Below are positions 31,150 to 40,983 of a stretch of 59,173 nucleotides of DNA, piece after piece. Where the stretch lies: assembly GCA_028868825.1 (NCBI GenBank), contig JAGWTU010000033.1, forward strand, positions 1 to 59,173. The letters run 5' to 3'. The position numbers and the translations under genes are program-made. The stretch is from Burkholderiales bacterium. Its GTDB lineage: Bacteria > Pseudomonadota > Gammaproteobacteria > Burkholderiales > Burkholderiaceae_C. The notes under the pieces were generated by a model. The model was not told where the DNA came from. It saw only the letters and a program-made list of their open reading frames with translations, and made no database searches. Position 1 is the stretch's first letter, and every line of letters begins with the position of its first letter.

Positions 31150-33260
31150 TCGGTGGCCGGCGCCGCGTTCCCGTGGTGCTGCAGACCGAGGCTGCCGAAT
31201 GCGGCCTGGCCTGCCTGGCGATGGTCGGCGCCGCGCATGGACTGGACAGCGACCTGCCGACGCTGCGGCGTCGCTTTTCGCTCTCGCTCAAGGGCGTGAC
31301 GCTGGCCGACCTGGTGCATATGGCGCATGCGATGCAGTTCAACGCCCGTGCGCTGCGTGCCGAGCTCGACGAGTTGAATCAACTGCAGCTGCCCTGCGTG
31401 CTGCACTGGGACCTGAACCACTTCGTGGTCCTCGTCGGCTGGCGCGGTGCGCGCGCGGTCATCCATGATCCGGCGCGCGGCGAACGCCGCGTCGGCATGG
31501 ATGAGCTCTCGCGGCATTTCAGCGGCGTGGCGCTGGAACTGCTGCCGGCGGCCGGTTTCGTCCCCGCGGTCGAGCGGCGGGTGGTGACGTTGCGCCAGCT
31601 GATGGGGCCGGTGGTCGGACTCAGGCGGTCGCTGGCGCAGATCTTCGTCCTCGCCGTGGCGCTCGAGTGCTTCACGCTGCTGAGTCCGTTCTTCATGCAA
31701 TGGGCGGTCGACGGCGCGATCGTGAGTGCCGACCGCGACCTGCTGCTGACGCTGGGCCTGGGGTTCGGGCTGCTGGTGCTGATCCAGGGGGCGACCTCGC
31801 TCGCCCGTTCCTGGGCCGTGCTGGTGCTGTCGGTGTCGCTCAACCTGCAGTGGCTGGTGAACGTCTTCGCGCACCTGCTGCGGCTGCCGCTGGTCTGGTT
31901 CGAGAAGCGCCACATGGGCGACATCTGGTCGCGCTTCGGCTCGGTGCAGCAGATCCAGCGCACGCTGACGACGAGCTTCATCGAGGCCTTCCTCGACGGG
32001 CTGCTGGTGCTGCTGACGCTGGTGATGATGCTGGTGTACAGCGTCAAGCTCAGCGCCGTGGCCTTGCTCGCGGTTGCCGCCTATGCGCTGTTGCGCTGGG
32101 CGCTGTACCGGCCGCTGCGCGCGGCGAGCGAGGAGGCGCTGGTGTTCGATGCGCGGCAGTCCAGCCATTTCCTGGAATCGCTGCGCGGCGTCCAGGCGAT
32201 CAAGCAGTTCAACGCGCAGGGCGATCGGCAGTCGCGCTTCTCGAGCCTGGTGGTCGAGACGATGAACGCGCAGGTGCGGGTGCGCAAGCTCGAACTGGCC
32301 TTCGCGGTCTGCAGCCGCACGATCTTCGGCCTGGAACGCGTGGCGGTGATCTGGATCGGTGCGCTGCTGGTGATGGACGGACGCTTCTCGGTCGGCATGC
32401 TGTTCGCGTTCTTCGCCTACAAGGAGACCTTCGCGCTGCGCACGAGCGCGCTGATCGACAAGGGCGTCGAGCTGACGATGCTGCGCCTGCAGGGCGAACG
32501 GCTCGCCGACATCGTGTTGACGCCGCCCGAGGTTCTGGGCGGCGAGACGGTGCGCCGCGGGGCCGTGGCGCCGGCGACGCTCGAGCTGCAGGACATCCAC
32601 TTCGCCTACAGCGACGGCGAAGCCGAAGTGCTGCGCGGCGTCAGCCTGACGATCGAGGCCGGCGAATCGGTGGCAATCGTCGGCCCCTCGGGCTGCGGCA
32701 AGACGACGCTGCTGAAGATCATGCTCGGCATCCTCGAGCCGACGAAGGGACAGGTGCTGATCGGCGGCGTGCCGCTGTCCCGGATGGGCCTGCAGGCCTG
32801 GCGCGACGAGGTGGGCGTGGTGATGCAGGACGAGCCGTTGTTCTCGGGCTCGATCGTCGACAACGTCAGCTTCTTCAGCGCCGAGCCCGTGCTCGATAGA
32901 GTCGAAGCGTGCGCTCGCATCGCGGCGGTCCACGACGAGATCGAGGCGATGCCGATGGGCTACAACACGCTGATCGGCGATATGGGGACGGCGCTGTCGG
33001 GCGGGCAGAAGCAGCGCCTCCTGCTCGCCCGCGCGCTCTACAAGCAGCCGCGCTTCCTGCTGCTCGACGAGGCCACGAGCTCGCTCGACGTCGATCGCGA
33101 ACGCACCGTCAACCAGGCGATCAGGCAGCTGGCACTGACGCGCGTCATCGTCGCGCACCGGCCGGAGACGATCGCTTCGGCGGGCCGCGTCATCGCGCTC
33201 AACGAAGGCCGGGTGGCGCAGGACCTGCGCAGCGTGCAGGGATCGGTGCCCATGCCCTAG
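31146..33260 (+). CDS. Peptidase-containing ABC transporter (C39 peptidase, CvaB-like)
   Basis: This exporter cleaves double-glycine leaders and exports the core peptide. GTG 31146 overlaps the upstream stop and gives 704 aa. An ATG at 31107 adds 13 residues. The N-terminal C39 domain has oxyanion Gln13, catalytic Cys19 (QTEAAECGLACLAM), His92 (DLNHFVVLV) and Asp108 (IHDPARG), so it should be active. The six-helix membrane domain spans about 160-440. The ATPase has Walker A GPSGCGKTTLLKI, signature LSGGQKQRLLLARAL and Walker B FLLLDEATSSLDV. The peptide gene at 29652 is the obvious substrate. Confidence 0.95.
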   Translation: MIGGRRRVPVVLQTEAAECGLACLAMVGAAHGLDSDLPTLRRRFSLSLKGVTLADLVHMAHAMQFNARALRAELDELNQLQLPCVLHWDLNHFVVLVGWRGARAVIHDPARGERRVGMDELSRHFSGVALELLPAAGFVPAVERRVVTLRQLMGPVVGLRRSLAQIFVLAVALECFTLLSPFFMQWAVDGAIVSADRDLLLTLGLGFGLLVLIQGATSLARSWAVLVLSVSLNLQWLVNVFAHLLRLPLVWFEKRHMGDIWSRFGSVQQIQRTLTTSFIEAFLDGLLVLLTLVMMLVYSVKLSAVALLAVAAYALLRWALYRPLRAASEEALVFDARQSSHFLESLRGVQAIKQFNAQGDRQSRFSSLVVETMNAQVRVRKLELAFAVCSRTIFGLERVAVIWIGALLVMDGRFSVGMLFAFFAYKETFALRTSALIDKGVELTMLRLQGERLADIVLTPPEVLGGETVRRGAVAPATLELQDIHFAYSDGEAEVLRGVSLTIEAGESVAIVGPSGCGKTTLLKIMLGILEPTKGQVLIGGVPLSRMGLQAWRDEVGVVMQDEPLFSGSIVDNVSFFSAEPVLDRVEACARIAAVHDEIEAMPMGYNTLIGDMGTALSGGQKQRLLLARALYKQPRFLLLDEATSSLDVDRERTVNQAIRQLALTRVIVAHRPETIASAGRVIALNEGRVAQDLRSVQGSVPMP

Positions 33261-33272
33261 CTTCAGCAGGCG

Positions 33273-33530
33273 CTAACCCGGCCGAGTCGCGCGTTCCAGG
33301 CGCGCGAGCCACACCATCGCGTGTTCGCGCGACGCACCGCACATCTCCTCGGTGGGGCGCAGCGAGACGCAGACGGCCGGCCTTTGTGCTTGTCCGAACA
33401 GCAGACAGCGGTGTTCGGCATCGAGTTGCGGACAGGTCTGACCGGCGGGCTTGCCCAAAGGCAATCCCGGTATCGGTGAAGTGATCGACGGTGCGATGCA
33501 ACAGGCGGCGCAGCCGCTTCGGCATTCCAT
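33273..33530 (-). CDS. YkgJ-family Cys-cluster protein
   Basis: The 85-aa product has MECRSGCAACCIAPSITSPIPGLPLGKPAG, then CPQLDAEHRCLLFG and PAVCVSL ... EEMCG. The eight cysteines in CxxxCxxCC-type spacing are the family's presumed Fe-S or zinc ligands. It is a full-length short member. It converges with the ABC exporter gene (12 bp gap) and is divergent from mnmG (32 bp), so it probably marks the right edge of the peptide-export module. Function of the family is not established. Confidence 0.88.
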   Translation of the reverse strand: MECRSGCAACCIAPSITSPIPGLPLGKPAGQTCPQLDAEHRCLLFGQAQRPAVCVSLRPTEEMCGASREHAMVWLARLERATRPG

Positions 33531-33562
33531 CGCTCGTATCCTAGGCCACCTAAAATCGACGG

Positions 33563-35503
33563 ATGTTCCATCCCCAGGAATTCGACGTCATCGTCATCGG
33601 CGGTGGCCATGCCGGCACCGAAGCCGCGCTGGCGTCGGCGCGCATGGGGTGCACGACGCTGCTGCTGACGCACAGCATCGAGACCCTCGGTCAGATGAGC
33701 TGCAACCCGTCGATCGGCGGCATCGGCAAGGGCCATCTCGTGAAGGAGGTCGACGCACTCGGCGGTGCGATGGCCGCCGCGACCGACGAGGCGGGAATCC
33801 AGTTCCGCATCCTCAATGGCAGCAAGGGGCCGGCGGTACGCGCGACGCGGGCCCAGGCCGACCGCGTGCTGTACCGGGCGGCGATCCGTCGCCGCATCGA
33901 GAGCCAGGCCGGACTCTGGCTGTTCCAGCAGGCGGTCGACGACCTGATGCTCGAGGGCGACCGCGTCGTCGGCGCGGTGACGCAGGTCGGCATCCGCTTC
34001 CGCGGCCGGGCCGTGGTCCTCACCGCGGGCACCTTCCTCGACGGCCGCATCCATGTCGGTTTGCAGAATTACAGCGCGGGTCGCGCCGGTGATCCGCCGG
34101 CGGTGAGTCTGTCGGCGCGGCTCAAGGAGCTGAAGCTGCCGCAGGGTCGCCTCAAGACAGGGACGCCGCCGCGGCTCGACGGCCGCTCGATCGACTGGTC
34201 GCGGCTGCAGGAGCAACCGGGTGATCTCGACCCGGTGCCAGTCTTCAGCTTTCTTGGCCGGCCCGAACAGCACCCGCGGCAGGTGCCCTGCTGGATCACG
34301 CATACGAACGAGCGCACGCACGAGATCATCCGCGGCGGTCTCGACCGCAGCCCGATGTACACCGGCGTCATCGAGGGCATCGGGCCGCGCTATTGCCCGA
34401 GCATCGAGGACAAGGTCCATCGCTTCGCCGAGAAGACCTCGCACCAGATCTTCCTCGAACCCGAGGGGCTGGAGACGAACGAGGTCTACCCGAACGGGAT
34501 TTCGACCTCGCTGCCGTTCGATGTCCAGCTCGCCGCCGTGCAGTCGATGGCGGGTCTCGAGCGGGCCCATATCCTGCGGCCGGGCTATGCGATCGAATAC
34601 GATTTCTTCGACCCTCGTGAACTGAAACCAAGCTTCGAGACGAAGGCCATTGCCGGGCTGTTCTTTGCGGGCCAGATCAACGGCACGACCGGCTACGAGG
34701 AGGCGGCGGCGCAGGGCTTGTACGCGGGCGTGAACGCGGCCTTGCAGGTTTCTGGACGCGAGCCCTGGGTGCCGCGGCGCGACCAGGCTTACCTCGGTGT
34801 GCTGGTCGATGACCTCGTCACCAAGGGCATCACCGAGCCCTACCGGATGTTCACCAGTCGGGCGGAGTTCAGGCTGCAGCTGCGCGAGGACAACGCCGAT
34901 CTGCGGCTGACCGCGGCAGGACGTGAATTGGGTCTGGTCGACGACACGCGTTGGCGCGCGTTCGAAGACAAGCGCGAGTTGATCGAGCGTGAGTTGCAGC
35001 GACTTCGGTCGACCTGGATCCGTCCGGCGACGGCACCGACGGCGCTTTGCGAGTCGCTGCTGGGCAAGGCGCTCGAACATGAGTACAGCCTGGCCGACCT
35101 GATGCGGCGGCCCGGCGTGGGCTTCGACACCGTGTCCTTGCTCGCAGAAGCCAGCGGGCAAGGCGGTGTTTCACGTGAAACCTTGCGTCGCGAAGTGGGG
35201 CCAGCCGAGGCCGATGCGGTGATCGAACAGGCCGAAACGCAGATCAAGTACGCCGGCTACATCGACAAGCAGAACGACGCGGTCGAGCGCGCGCTGTCTT
35301 TCGAGACCCTGGCCTTGCCTGAGGATTTCGACTACGCCGAAGTCACGGCGCTTTCGTTCGAGGTGCGTCAGAAGCTGGCGCGGCATCGCCCGGCGACCTT
35401 GGGCATGGCCGGCCGTATCTCGGGGGTGACACCGGCGGCCATTTCGCTGCTCCTCGTGCATTTGAAGAAGCGTCGCCGCCTGGTTCAAGGCGAAGCGGAT
35501 TGA
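33563..35503 (+). CDS. mnmG: tRNA uridine-5-carboxymethylaminomethyl modification enzyme MnmG
   Basis: MnmG is the FAD/NADH partner of MnmE in U34 modification. The product is 646 aa. The N-terminal FAD motif is [22 protein letters not shown]. The family signatures [23 protein letters not shown] and [18 protein letters not shown] are intact, as is [19 protein letters not shown]. The C-terminal helical domain ends [15 protein letters not shown] before a basic tail. It is complete with no frameshift. A perfect parS site (35167-35182) is embedded in the coding sequence. rsmG follows with a one-base stop/start overlap. Confidence 0.98.
   Translation: MFHPQEFDVIVIGGGHAGTEAALASARMGCTTLLLTHSIETLGQMSCNPSIGGIGKGHLVKEVDALGGAMAAATDEAGIQFRILNGSKGPAVRATRAQADRVLYRAAIRRRIESQAGLWLFQQAVDDLMLEGDRVVGAVTQVGIRFRGRAVVLTAGTFLDGRIHVGLQNYSAGRAGDPPAVSLSARLKELKLPQGRLKTGTPPRLDGRSIDWSRLQEQPGDLDPVPVFSFLGRPEQHPRQVPCWITHTNERTHEIIRGGLDRSPMYTGVIEGIGPRYCPSIEDKVHRFAEKTSHQIFLEPEGLETNEVYPNGISTSLPFDVQLAAVQSMAGLERAHILRPGYAIEYDFFDPRELKPSFETKAIAGLFFAGQINGTTGYEEAAAQGLYAGVNAALQVSGREPWVPRRDQAYLGVLVDDLVTKGITEPYRMFTSRAEFRLQLREDNADLRLTAAGRELGLVDDTRWRAFEDKRELIERELQRLRSTWIRPATAPTALCESLLGKALEHEYSLADLMRRPGVGFDTVSLLAEASGQGGVSRETLRREVGPAEADAVIEQAETQIKYAGYIDKQNDAVERALSFETLALPEDFDYAEVTALSFEVRQKLARHRPATLGMAGRISGVTPAAISLLLVHLKKRRRLVQGEAD
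35167..35182. promoter_or_regulatory. parS centromere site inside mnmG
   Basis: TGTTTCACGTGAAACC contains the perfect 14-bp palindrome GTTTCACGTGAAAC, the ParB-binding consensus. It differs only at the last base from the classical 16-mer. It lies about 1.2 kb upstream of parA. Confidence 0.9.
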
Positions 35504-36147
35504 TGTTGGATCGGGGTTCGCGCCTATGCGAGATCGCCGGCGAGCTGGGTTTCACGCTCGGGAGCCGGGAGCGCGATCGCCTGCTCGAATACCTGGCGCT
35601 GCTTCAACGCTGGAACGGCGTCTACAACCTGACGGCCGTGCGGGACCCCGAGGCCATGCTGACCCAGCATCTGGCCGATTGCATGGCCGTCATTCCGGCC
35701 CTCGAGCGTGTGAGGCCTGCGGGTCGGTTGCTCGACGTGGGCAGTGGCGGTGGTCTGCCGGGTGTCGTGATTGCCACATTGATGGCGGACGTCGATGTCA
35801 CCTGCGTCGATACGGTCGGGAAGAAGGTCGCTTTCCTTCGTCAGGTGGCCGGGACCTTGGGCCTGCCCAACCTCCATGCGATGCATGGTCGCGTCGAATC
35901 GCTGCAGGCACTACCGTTCGACGTCATCGCCTCTCGAGCCTTCGCCACGCTGGCTGATTTCACGCGCCTCACCGAAGGTTTGCTGAGCAGCGGGGGAGTC
36001 TGGATGGCCATGAAGGGCCGCGTGCCCGACGATGAAATTACCGCCCTTCGGGTCGAGATCGAGATGTTTCACGTGGAACCACTGATCGTTCCGGGTCTCG
36101 ACGGTCAGCGTTGCCTCGTCTGGATGCGAAAACGACAGCGCGCCTGA
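35503..36147 (+). CDS. rsmG: 16S rRNA (guanine527-N7)-methyltransferase RsmG
   Basis: RsmG methylates G527 of 16S rRNA. The 214-aa product has LLEYLALLQRWNGVYNLTAVRDPEAMLTQHLADC. The SAM motif RLLDVGSGGGLPGVVIA is near residue 72 and VIASRAFATLADF follows. ATG 35503 overlaps the mnmG TGA by one base; a TTG at 35500 would add one residue. The mnmG-rsmG-parA order is standard. A near-perfect second parS lies close to its 3' end. Confidence 0.97.
   Translation: MLDRGSRLCEIAGELGFTLGSRERDRLLEYLALLQRWNGVYNLTAVRDPEAMLTQHLADCMAVIPALERVRPAGRLLDVGSGGGLPGVVIATLMADVDVTCVDTVGKKVAFLRQVAGTLGLPNLHAMHGRVESLQALPFDVIASRAFATLADFTRLTEGLLSSGGVWMAMKGRVPDDEITALRVEIEMFHVEPLIVPGLDGQRCLVWMRKRQRA
36065..36080. promoter_or_regulatory. 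Second parS-like site inside rsmG
   Basis: TGTTTCACGTGGAACC differs from the perfect palindrome at one position (G for A). It is 0.9 kb from the first site and 270 bp before parA. Confidence 0.7.
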
Positions 36148-36351
36148 CGGTGTCCCAGCGGTCGGCGCCGGTTTCTGCGCTACGCTCGCTGCTGCCCCGG
36201 TGGCCGGCCCCCGAGCCGCACCGAATCCAGCCCCGTAAAGGAAACCCATGCTCGGGATCGCCGATTCCGGCGCTTGCTGCGCCGCCCACCCGATGATGTC
36301 CGCCCTGCCCTCGTTGCGATCGGCGTTTCAATCCGCTCGGGCGGCAGCGGC

Positions 36352-37122
36352 ATGAAGGGCCCGCGCATCTTCTGCGTCGCCAACCAGAAAGGCGGCGTCG
36401 GCAAGACGACGACGACGGTCAACCTCGCCGCCGGGCTGGCCCAGGTCGGCCAACGGGTCCTCGTCGTCGACCTCGATCCGCAGGGCAACGCGACGATGGG
36501 GTCGGGCATCGACAAGCGCGCACTCGCATCGAGCGTCTACGACGTGTTGCTCGAATCGACGACCCTCGCCGAGGCGCGTCAGCGGAGCCCGCAGGGCGGC
36601 TACGACCTGCTCGGCGCGAACCGCGAACTGGCCGGCGCCGAGGTCGAACTCGTCGATCTCGAGCGCCGTGAACGCCGCCTGAAGGCCGCGCTCCAATCCG
36701 CGAGCGCCGACTACGACTTCGTGCTCATCGACTGTCCGCCCTCGCTCAGCCTGCTGACGCTCAACGGCCTGTGCGCCGCGCATGGTGTCGTCGTGCCGAT
36801 GCAATGCGAGTATTTCGCGCTCGAGGGGCTGTCCGACCTCGTCAACACGATCAAGCAGGTCCACGCCAACCTCAATCCCGATCTGCAGATCATCGGCCTG
36901 CTGCGTGTGATGTTCGACCCCCGGATCACGCTGCAGCAGCAGGTCAGCGATCAGCTCAAGGCGCATTTCGGCGACAAGGTGTTCGACACGGTGATCCCGC
37001 GCAACGTGCGCCTTGCCGAGGCGCCGAGCTATGGCCAACCCGGCGTCACCTTCGATCCGGCGTCCAAGGGCGCACAAGCCTTCGTGGCCTTCGCGAAGGA
37101 GTTGGTGGCGCGACTTGGCTGA
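36352..37122 (+). CDS. parA: ParA, chromosome-partitioning ATPase
   Basis: ParA (Soj) is the ATPase that moves the ParB-parS origin complex. The 256-aa product has the deviant Walker A IFCVANQKGGVGKTTTTVNLAAGLA near residue 5. It then has VLVVDLDPQGNATMGSGI, Walker B YDFVLIDCPPSLSLLTLN and the C-terminal GQPGVTFDPASKGAQAFVAFAKELV. It lacks the N-terminal HTH of plasmid-type ParA, so it is chromosomal. ATG 36352 begins the canonical MKGPRIFCVANQKGG. The next gene starts within its last codons, and parB is displaced 2.8 kb downstream. Confidence 0.97.
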   Translation: MKGPRIFCVANQKGGVGKTTTTVNLAAGLAQVGQRVLVVDLDPQGNATMGSGIDKRALASSVYDVLLESTTLAEARQRSPQGGYDLLGANRELAGAEVELVDLERRERRLKAALQSASADYDFVLIDCPPSLSLLTLNGLCAAHGVVVPMQCEYFALEGLSDLVNTIKQVHANLNPDLQIIGLLRVMFDPRITLQQQVSDQLKAHFGDKVFDTVIPRNVRLAEAPSYGQPGVTFDPASKGAQAFVAFAKELVARLG

Positions 37123-37894
37123 CCTCGAAGATCTTCATGCCCGGGTCGAGGATGCGGGGCTCAATGCCTCGGCGCCGCCGCAACAGCGTTGGCTCGACGG
37201 CTGGATCCTGCGCTTCTCACCCGGCAAGGCCAAACGGGCTCGCTGCGTCAATGCCGTCGCAGCGGGCCGGGCCGCCTTCGACACCAAGCTTCGCCGGGCG
37301 GCAGCGGCCTACGCCGAGGTCGGCCTGCCGCTGATCTTTCGCATCACGCCGTTCAGCCTGCCGGCAGACCTCGACGGCGAATTCGACCGTCTCGGTTATG
37401 CCGCATTCGACGACACGCGGGTCATGGTCCATGCGTCCCTGCCATCGCCCGCGATCATTTCCCTGCCCGCGGGCTGGCTATGGTCGTCACTCGACGGCGA
37501 ACGCTATGCCGAGGCCATCGGCGCCCTGCGCGGATCGACCGCCGTCGAAATCCGCGCTCATGCCGAGCGCCTGGCCTTGTCGCCGGTGCCTTATCGCGGC
37601 CTCGCGATCCGCCGCGAGGCCGACGGCGAGCTGCTGGCCTGCGGCCAATTCGCCCGCGAAGCCGATCTCGTCGGCCTCTACGATGTCCACACGCGAATCG
37701 AGGACCGCGGACGCGGCCTCGGTCGGCTGCTGTGCCGTCGCTTGCTTGCCGAGGCGGCGGCCGAAGGCGCGCGGGTCGGCTACCTGCAGGTCGATGCCGA
37801 CAATTTGGCGGCGCGTCGCGTCTACCGCGATTTGGGCTTCGACGACGCCTACGCCTACCACTACCGGCAGGCGACGGGCGCCGTTCCGGCTTAG
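37115..37894 (+). CDS. GNAT-family N-acetyltransferase
   Basis: This is an acetyltransferase of unknown substrate. TTG 37115, overlapping the parA stop by eight bases, gives 259 aa beginning with a [13 protein letters not shown] motif. Upstream in-frame starts would run deep into parA. The N-terminal half ([22 protein letters not shown]) resembles the leading lobe of two-domain GNATs. The catalytic lobe is C-terminal: [27 protein letters not shown], containing the acetyl-CoA loop RGRGLG, then [20 protein letters not shown]. Its stop codon overlaps the convergent argC stop. Confidence 0.88.
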   Translation: MADLEDLHARVEDAGLNASAPPQQRWLDGWILRFSPGKAKRARCVNAVAAGRAAFDTKLRRAAAAYAEVGLPLIFRITPFSLPADLDGEFDRLGYAAFDDTRVMVHASLPSPAIISLPAGWLWSSLDGERYAEAIGALRGSTAVEIRAHAERLALSPVPYRGLAIRREADGELLACGQFAREADLVGLYDVHTRIEDRGRGLGRLLCRRLLAEAAAEGARVGYLQVDADNLAARRVYRDLGFDDAYAYHYRQATGAVPA

Positions 37895-38829
37895 AGCCCC
37901 GCCCCTTCGTCGAGGCCCAGATGCAGGTTCATCGCCTGCACTGCGGCGCCGCTGGCGCCCTTGCCGAGGTTGTCGAGGCGGGCCATGACGATCGCCTGGC
38001 TTGCGTTGCCGAAGACGAAGATGTCGACGCGATTCGTGCCGTTGCACCCCTGTACGTCGAAGAAGCCATGTTCCAGCGTCGCTGCGTCGCGCAGCGGCAT
38101 CACGCGGATGAAGGGCTCGTCGGCGTAGCGCTGCTCGTAGGTGCGTTGCAAGGCCTCGGCGGTCGTACCGAGCAGGTCGAGCGGCAGCGGCACCGAGACC
38201 GCGAGGCCCTTGTAGAAGTTGCCGACGATGGGCATGAAGATCGGCGGCCGCGTCAGGCCGGTGTGCCGCATCATTTCGGGCACATGCTTGTGCGCCAGCG
38301 TCAGTCCGTAGGGTCGCGGAGAAGTGAGCGCGGGCTCCGAAGCTGCCTCATACTGCTCGATCATCTTCTTGCCGCCGCCCGAGTAGCCGGTGATCGAGGT
38401 CGCGCTGACGCAGACGCCGGGCGCGACGATGCTGGCGTCGACGAGCGGCCGCAGCAGAAGGATGAAGGCCGAGGCATGGCAGCCGGGGTTGGCGATGCGC
38501 TTGGCGGCACGGATCGCATCGCGTTGGCCGCGCGCCAGCTCGGGCAGGCCGAAGACCCAGGCCGGATCGGTGCGGTGCGCGGTGCTCGCGTCGATGACAC
38601 AGGTGCGCGGGTTGTCGATCAGCGCCGCCGCCTCGCGCGCGGCGGCGTCGGGCAGGCAGAGGAAGGCGACATCGGCGGCATTGAGCAGCCGGCCGCGCTC
38701 GGCAGCGTCCTTGCGCTTTTCCGGGGCGATGCGCAGCACTTCGATCTCGGGGCGTTGCGCCAGGTATTCGTGGATCCGCAGTCCGGTCGTGCCTTCCTGG
38801 CCATCGACAAAAGCGGTATACGAGCTCAT
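37891..38829 (-). CDS. argC: N-acetyl-gamma-glutamyl-phosphate reductase (type 2 ArgC)
   Basis: ArgC catalyses the NADPH-dependent third step of arginine biosynthesis. The 312-aa product is the shorter type 2 form. It has [19 protein letters not shown] at the nucleotide site, the active-site cysteine in [20 protein letters not shown] and [17 protein letters not shown]. The C-terminus has [12 protein letters not shown]. It is transcribed against its neighbours and sits alone, away from other arg genes. It is one of the genes separating parA from parB. Confidence 0.96.
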   Translation of the reverse strand: MSSYTAFVDGQEGTTGLRIHEYLAQRPEIEVLRIAPEKRKDAAERGRLLNAADVAFLCLPDAAAREAAALIDNPRTCVIDASTAHRTDPAWVFGLPELARGQRDAIRAAKRIANPGCHASAFILLLRPLVDASIVAPGVCVSATSITGYSGGGKKMIEQYEAASEPALTSPRPYGLTLAHKHVPEMMRHTGLTRPPIFMPIVGNFYKGLAVSVPLPLDLLGTTAEALQRTYEQRYADEPFIRVMPLRDAATLEHGFFDVQGCNGTNRVDIFVFGNASQAIVMARLDNLGKGASGAAVQAMNLHLGLDEGAGL

Positions 38830-38886
38830 CGCAGTCCTTCTCGCGCCGCGGTGACAATACCGCGTCGTATCGCCGAGGATAAGGGA

Positions 38887-39432
38887 ATGCCCGCGAATCC
38901 GCGTGTCCTGCTCCTGCCCGGTTGGCTGAACTCCGGCGCCGACCATTGGCAGACCCGCTGGGAGATCCTCCATGGCCACGAGCGCGTCGAGCAATCCGAC
39001 TGGGTGACGCCGCTGCGCGGCGACTGGATGATGCGGCTCGAAGAGACCCTGCTCGCCGACGGCCGACCCGCGGTGCTCGTCGCCCATAGCCTTGGTTGCC
39101 ATCTCGTCGCGGCCTGGGCGGCGCACACGAGCCACCGCCACCGCGTGTGCGCGGCCTTGCTGGTCGCACCACCCGACCTCGACCGTCGAGAGGGTCTGCC
39201 GCCGCTGCACAGCTGGTCGCCGGTATTGCGCCATCGGCTGCCCTTCGCGGCCACCATGGTCTACAGCGAGAACGACCCCTGGGCCGAAGCGGACTGGTCC
39301 CGTGCGCTGGCCGCGGACTGGGGTGCATCGACGCACCCGATTGGTGCGGCCGGCCATGTCAACGGCGAATCGGGCCTCGGCGCCTGGCGCGAGGGACTGA
39401 CCCTGCTCGCGCGACTCATCGAGTCGACGTGA
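38887..39432 (+). CDS. RBBP9/YdeN-family serine hydrolase
   Basis: The 181-aa product is a small alpha/beta hydrolase. It begins [22 protein letters not shown]. The nucleophile Ser is in [15 protein letters not shown], the Asp in [12 protein letters not shown] and the His in [15 protein letters not shown], so the triad is intact. GGGA lies just before the ATG. It overlaps the next gene by GTGA. Substrates of bacterial members are largely unknown. Confidence 0.92.
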   Translation: MPANPRVLLLPGWLNSGADHWQTRWEILHGHERVEQSDWVTPLRGDWMMRLEETLLADGRPAVLVAHSLGCHLVAAWAAHTSHRHRVCAALLVAPPDLDRREGLPPLHSWSPVLRHRLPFAATMVYSENDPWAEADWSRALAADWGASTHPIGAAGHVNGESGLGAWREGLTLLARLIEST

Positions 39433-39941
39433 AGCTCTGGCAGCGCTCGCTGGTCATCGGCGCGGCGATCGCCGGCGTGTTCGCCGTGCTCGATGTCTGG
39501 GGCGTCGGCTTGCCGCTGCTGATGGCGTCGCTCGTCGCCTTCGGCGTCATCGCCCGCCTGACGCCCTGGATCGGGGTGAGGCTGCTGGACGCCGGCGTCC
39601 TGCGCGTGCGCGGCTGGTTGTGGGCCGGCGACCAGGGCCGGTTCCACGCCTTCGCCGGCACCCCGCTGCGCATCGAAGACGATGGCCGTCAGGTCTGGGT
39701 CGACGCCGAGGGTCTGCAGCGCATCCTCGGCCGCGCCGAGCCCGAAGCCGCGACGGCCGCGCGCCACGCCGGGCGTTGGCGCCGTCTCGAAGACGGGACC
39801 TTGATGCTGCGCGTCGACGCCGTCGTCGCGCACCTGAACGCGATGCCGGGACGCGCGGAGCCGCGCGTGCAGCGCCTGCGCCGATATCTGGAGCGCGACG
39901 TGATCTACCCGGCAGCGCAGCGCCGCGGGCGCACTCGGTGA
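39429..39941 (+). CDS. Hypothetical membrane protein upstream of parB
   Basis: I do not recognise this gene. GTG 39429 overlaps the hydrolase stop (GTGA) and gives 170 aa. Two hydrophobic segments near the N-terminus ([36 protein letters not shown]) precede a soluble, Arg-rich domain ([30 protein letters not shown] ... YLERDVIYP). The overlap with the gene before and 12-bp gap to parB suggest a hydrolase-membrane protein-parB operon. Whether it has anything to do with segregation is unknown. Confidence 0.75.
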   Translation: MKLWQRSLVIGAAIAGVFAVLDVWGVGLPLLMASLVAFGVIARLTPWIGVRLLDAGVLRVRGWLWAGDQGRFHAFAGTPLRIEDDGRQVWVDAEGLQRILGRAEPEAATAARHAGRWRRLEDGTLMLRVDAVVAHLNAMPGRAEPRVQRLRRYLERDVIYPAAQRRGRTR

Positions 39942-39953
39942 CAATGCGCCACC

Positions 39954-40835
39954 ATGGTCACGAAGAAACCCAAGGGCCTCGGCCTCGGACTCGAAGCGCT
40001 GCTCGGCCCCAAGGTCAAGGAAGGCGGGAGCGCCGCCGACCAGCCGCCGACGACACTGGCGCTCGACCGCCTGCGCACCGGCCGCTACCAGCCGCGAACG
40101 CGGATGGACGAGGGCTCGCTGTACGAACTGGCCGAGAGCATCCGCAGCCAGGGCATCATGCAGCCGATCCTCGTGCGGCCGCTCGGTGGCGGCGATTACG
40201 AGATCATCGCCGGCGAGCGCCGCCACCGCGCCGCCAGGTTGGCCGGCCTCGAGTCGGTCCCGGTGCTGGTCAAGGAGGTCGCGGACGAAGCGGCCGCGGT
40301 GATGGCGCTGATCGAGAACATCCAGCGCGAGGATCTCAATCCGCTCGAGGAAGCGCAAGGCCTGCAGCGCCTGGTGACCGAATTCCAGCTCACGCATGAA
40401 CAGGCGGCGCAGGCCGTGGGCCGCTCGCGCAGCGCGGCGACCAACCTGCTGCGCCTGCTGCAACTGACGGAACCGGTGCAGCAGATGCTGATGGCCGGCG
40501 ACATCGACATGGGCCACGCGCGGGCGCTGCTGATGCTGCCGGCGGCGCAGCAGGTGATGACGGCGCAGCAGATCAGTGCGCGCAAGCTCAGCGTGCGCGA
40601 GGCCGAGCGTCTGGCCGCGCGTGCAGGCAACGATGGCGCCGAGACGCCGCGGGCCAAGGCGCCGGCGAAGTCGCGTGACATCGTGCGCCTCGAGGAACGG
40701 CTCGCCGACCAGCTCACCGCCAGCGTCGAGATCCGCGTCCAGCGCGGCGGCAAGCGAGGCGAGATCGCGATCCGCTTCGACAGCCTCGACGAACTCAGCG
40801 GCCTGCTCGACAAGCTCGGCGCAAGCGACCGCTGA
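39954..40835 (+). CDS. parB: ParB, chromosome-partitioning protein
   Basis: ParB (Spo0J) is a CTP-dependent clamp that loads at parS. The 293-aa product starts KKPKGLGLGLEALLG, the ParA-stimulating region. The CTP-binding domain has GRYQPRTRMDEGSLYELAESI, GERRHRAARLAGL and ENIQREDLNPLEEAQGLQRL. The HTH is LTHEQAAQAVGRSRSAATNLLRLLQL. The C-terminal dimerisation domain has VEIRVQRGGKRGEIAIRFDSLDEL. It is full length. It is separated from parA by four genes, one of them on the other strand, so the two cannot share a simple bicistronic message. Confidence 0.97.
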   Translation: MVTKKPKGLGLGLEALLGPKVKEGGSAADQPPTTLALDRLRTGRYQPRTRMDEGSLYELAESIRSQGIMQPILVRPLGGGDYEIIAGERRHRAARLAGLESVPVLVKEVADEAAAVMALIENIQREDLNPLEEAQGLQRLVTEFQLTHEQAAQAVGRSRSAATNLLRLLQLTEPVQQMLMAGDIDMGHARALLMLPAAQQVMTAQQISARKLSVREAERLAARAGNDGAETPRAKAPAKSRDIVRLEERLADQLTASVEIRVQRGGKRGEIAIRFDSLDELSGLLDKLGASDR

Positions 40836-40983
40836 CTTCGATGCGTTTCGCCGCCGACCGACGGCGATCTCCGTCCCGCTTCGGAACAAAACCACGACGC
40901 ACCGGTCCATCGATCCACGAGGGCGCGGTCAGCCGAGTCCCCGCATGGTGCGTTGTAGGCGCAGGCCATGTGCAGCGCGACAC

